From Sphingomonadales bacterium (GTDB lineage: Bacteria > Pseudomonadota > Alphaproteobacteria > Sphingomonadales > Sphingomonadaceae), in the NCBI GenBank assembly GCA_017309275.1, contig JAFKLT010000034.1, positions 47,891 to 111,890 of the forward strand: a DNA stretch of 64,000 nt, written 5' to 3'. Position numbers and translations under genes: made by a program. The stretch's first letter is position 1. The number at the start of each line of letters is the position of its first letter. This document shows, piece after piece, positions 62,565 through 64,000 of this stretch. A model generated the notes under the pieces. That model was not told the origin of the DNA, did no database searches, and saw only the letters and a program-made list of their open reading frames with translations.

Positions 62565-63340
62565 ATGGCAGACATCGCCGCTATCGCCGCAAAGCTCGAC
62601 GAAGCCGCACTGGGCGCCCGCGCGATCCCGCAAATCACGGGGCAGGAGGGTGAGCTGTCGCTGGCCGAGGCCTATGACATCCAGCGCGCGGCGATCGACC
62701 ATCGCATCGCGCGCGGCGCGGCGCTCGTCGGTGTGAAGATGGGTTTCACCAGCGAGGCCAAGATGGTGCAAATGGGGCTGAAGGACCAGATTTGGGGCCG
62801 CCTGACCTCTGACATGGTGGTGCCCAACGGCGGCGCGATCGACCGCGCGCGTTTCATCCACCCGCGCGTCGAGCCCGAGGTCGCGGTGCGCCTGAAGGCG
62901 CCGCTTTCCGGTGAGGTGACGCGAGAGGAAGCGTTCGCGGCGGTCGATGCCGTCGCTGCGGCGCTCGAGATCATCGACAGCCGCTACCTGAATTTTCGTT
63001 TCGCGCTTGGCGATGTGATCGCCGACAACGCCTCGTCCTCGGCGTTCGTCACCGGCCCGTGGCTCGCCGCCGACACCGACATTTCGGACGTCGCGATGAC
63101 GATGCGCGTCGATGACGGCATCGCCGAAACGGGGACGAGCGCGGCGATCCTCGGCGATCCGATCCGTTCGCTGGTGGCGGCCGCCCGGCTTGCAGGTTCG
63201 GCGGGGCTGGTGCTTCAACCCGGCTGGACGATCATGCTCGGCGGTGCGACCGCTGCTGCAGCTATCGGGGCCGCCCGTACGGTATCGCTGGACGCCGGCC
63301 ATCTCGGCCGCGTGGGCTTCACGATCGAGGGAGGTGCGGC

Positions 63341-63344
<4 letters not shown>
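62565..63344 (+). CDS. 4-oxalocrotonate decarboxylase (2-oxo-3-hexenedioate decarboxylase)
   Basis: 259 residues. The sequence [23 protein letters not shown] and [15 protein letters not shown] matches the DmpH/XylI/NbaG group, sister to the 2-oxopent-4-enoate hydratases. It removes CO2 from 4-oxalocrotonate to give 2-oxopent-4-enoate. A hydratase assignment is the alternative. AGAGGGA is 6 nt before the ATG. Confidence 0.9.

Positions 63345-64000
<656 letters not shown>

Overview
The window is high-GC, densely packed DNA from an alphaproteobacterium, most likely a sphingomonad (Sphingopyxis/Sphingomonas/Novosphingobium type). The signs are several TonB-dependent receptors beside catabolic genes, many ATGA-type start/stop overlaps, a bo3 oxidase operon carrying SURF1 and RegBA, and frequent GTG/TTG starts. 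No rRNA, tRNA, CRISPR array, IS element or phage gene was seen. All family assignments come from reading motifs and from memory; no database was searched.

Region 1 (1-13207) is a catabolic island for a terpenoid-like substrate. It holds a TonB receptor and SnoaL-like protein (minus), a carboxymuconolactone-decarboxylase-like protein, and a minus-strand operon of two luciferase-type monooxygenases, a zinc alcohol dehydrogenase and a CYP101-type P450. It also holds an acyl-CoA ligase, a TetR regulator, an SDR, a VOC protein, and a putidaredoxin-reductase/putidaredoxin-like pair. The set resembles the Pseudomonas camphor pathway (P450cam, hydroxycamphor dehydrogenase, diketocamphane monooxygenase, CoA ligase, CamA/CamB, TetR-type CamR) in a different order. 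The P450 keeps the residues that bind camphor in P450cam. A repeated palindrome, GTCAAC-N6-GTTGAC, lies in two divergent promoter regions of the island and may define one regulon.

Region 2 (13208-28004) is mostly housekeeping: a non-coding stretch with hairpins, selO, a UDP-glucose dehydrogenase, the tamA-tamB envelope pair with a small lipoprotein, a yybP-ykoY (Mn2+) riboswitch in front of a GDT1/UPF0016 cation exporter, a HerA-like ATPase, mobA and an MHS-family transporter. A long imperfect inverted repeat (25864-25933) has no explanation.

Region 3 (28049-35705) is one tightly overlapped run: cyoABCD, SURF1, RegB-like kinase, RegA-like regulator and LysR. It puts a quinol oxidase and a redox-sensing two-component system in one transcription unit. 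LysR-type boxes follow, in front of an acyl-CoA dehydrogenase.

Region 4 (35801-51117) holds acyl-CoA metabolism: two convergent acyl-CoA dehydrogenases, a MarR regulator, a membrane protein/LuxR pair, then an AraC-type regulator divergent from a cluster of acyl-CoA dehydrogenase, SCPx-type thiolase, CoA ligase, saccharopine-dehydrogenase-like protein, TonB receptor, SDR and AcuI-like reductase. The likely job is uptake and beta-oxidation-like shortening of an unknown acid.

Region 5 (51202-64000) has a secreted hypothetical protein and a zincin-type protease homologue, a clear bidirectional terminator, and then a modified meta-cleavage cluster that runs off the window. This cluster has VOC proteins, an aspartate-dehydrogenase-like enzyme, a TauE/SafE permease, an FAH-family enzyme, a complete NitT/TauT-type ABC importer, an alpha/beta hydrolase, 2-aminomuconate semialdehyde dehydrogenase, 4-oxalocrotonate decarboxylase, 2-aminomuconate deaminase and 3-hydroxyanthranilate 3,4-dioxygenase (partial). 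It should convert 3-hydroxyanthranilate, or an imported precursor of it, to central metabolites.
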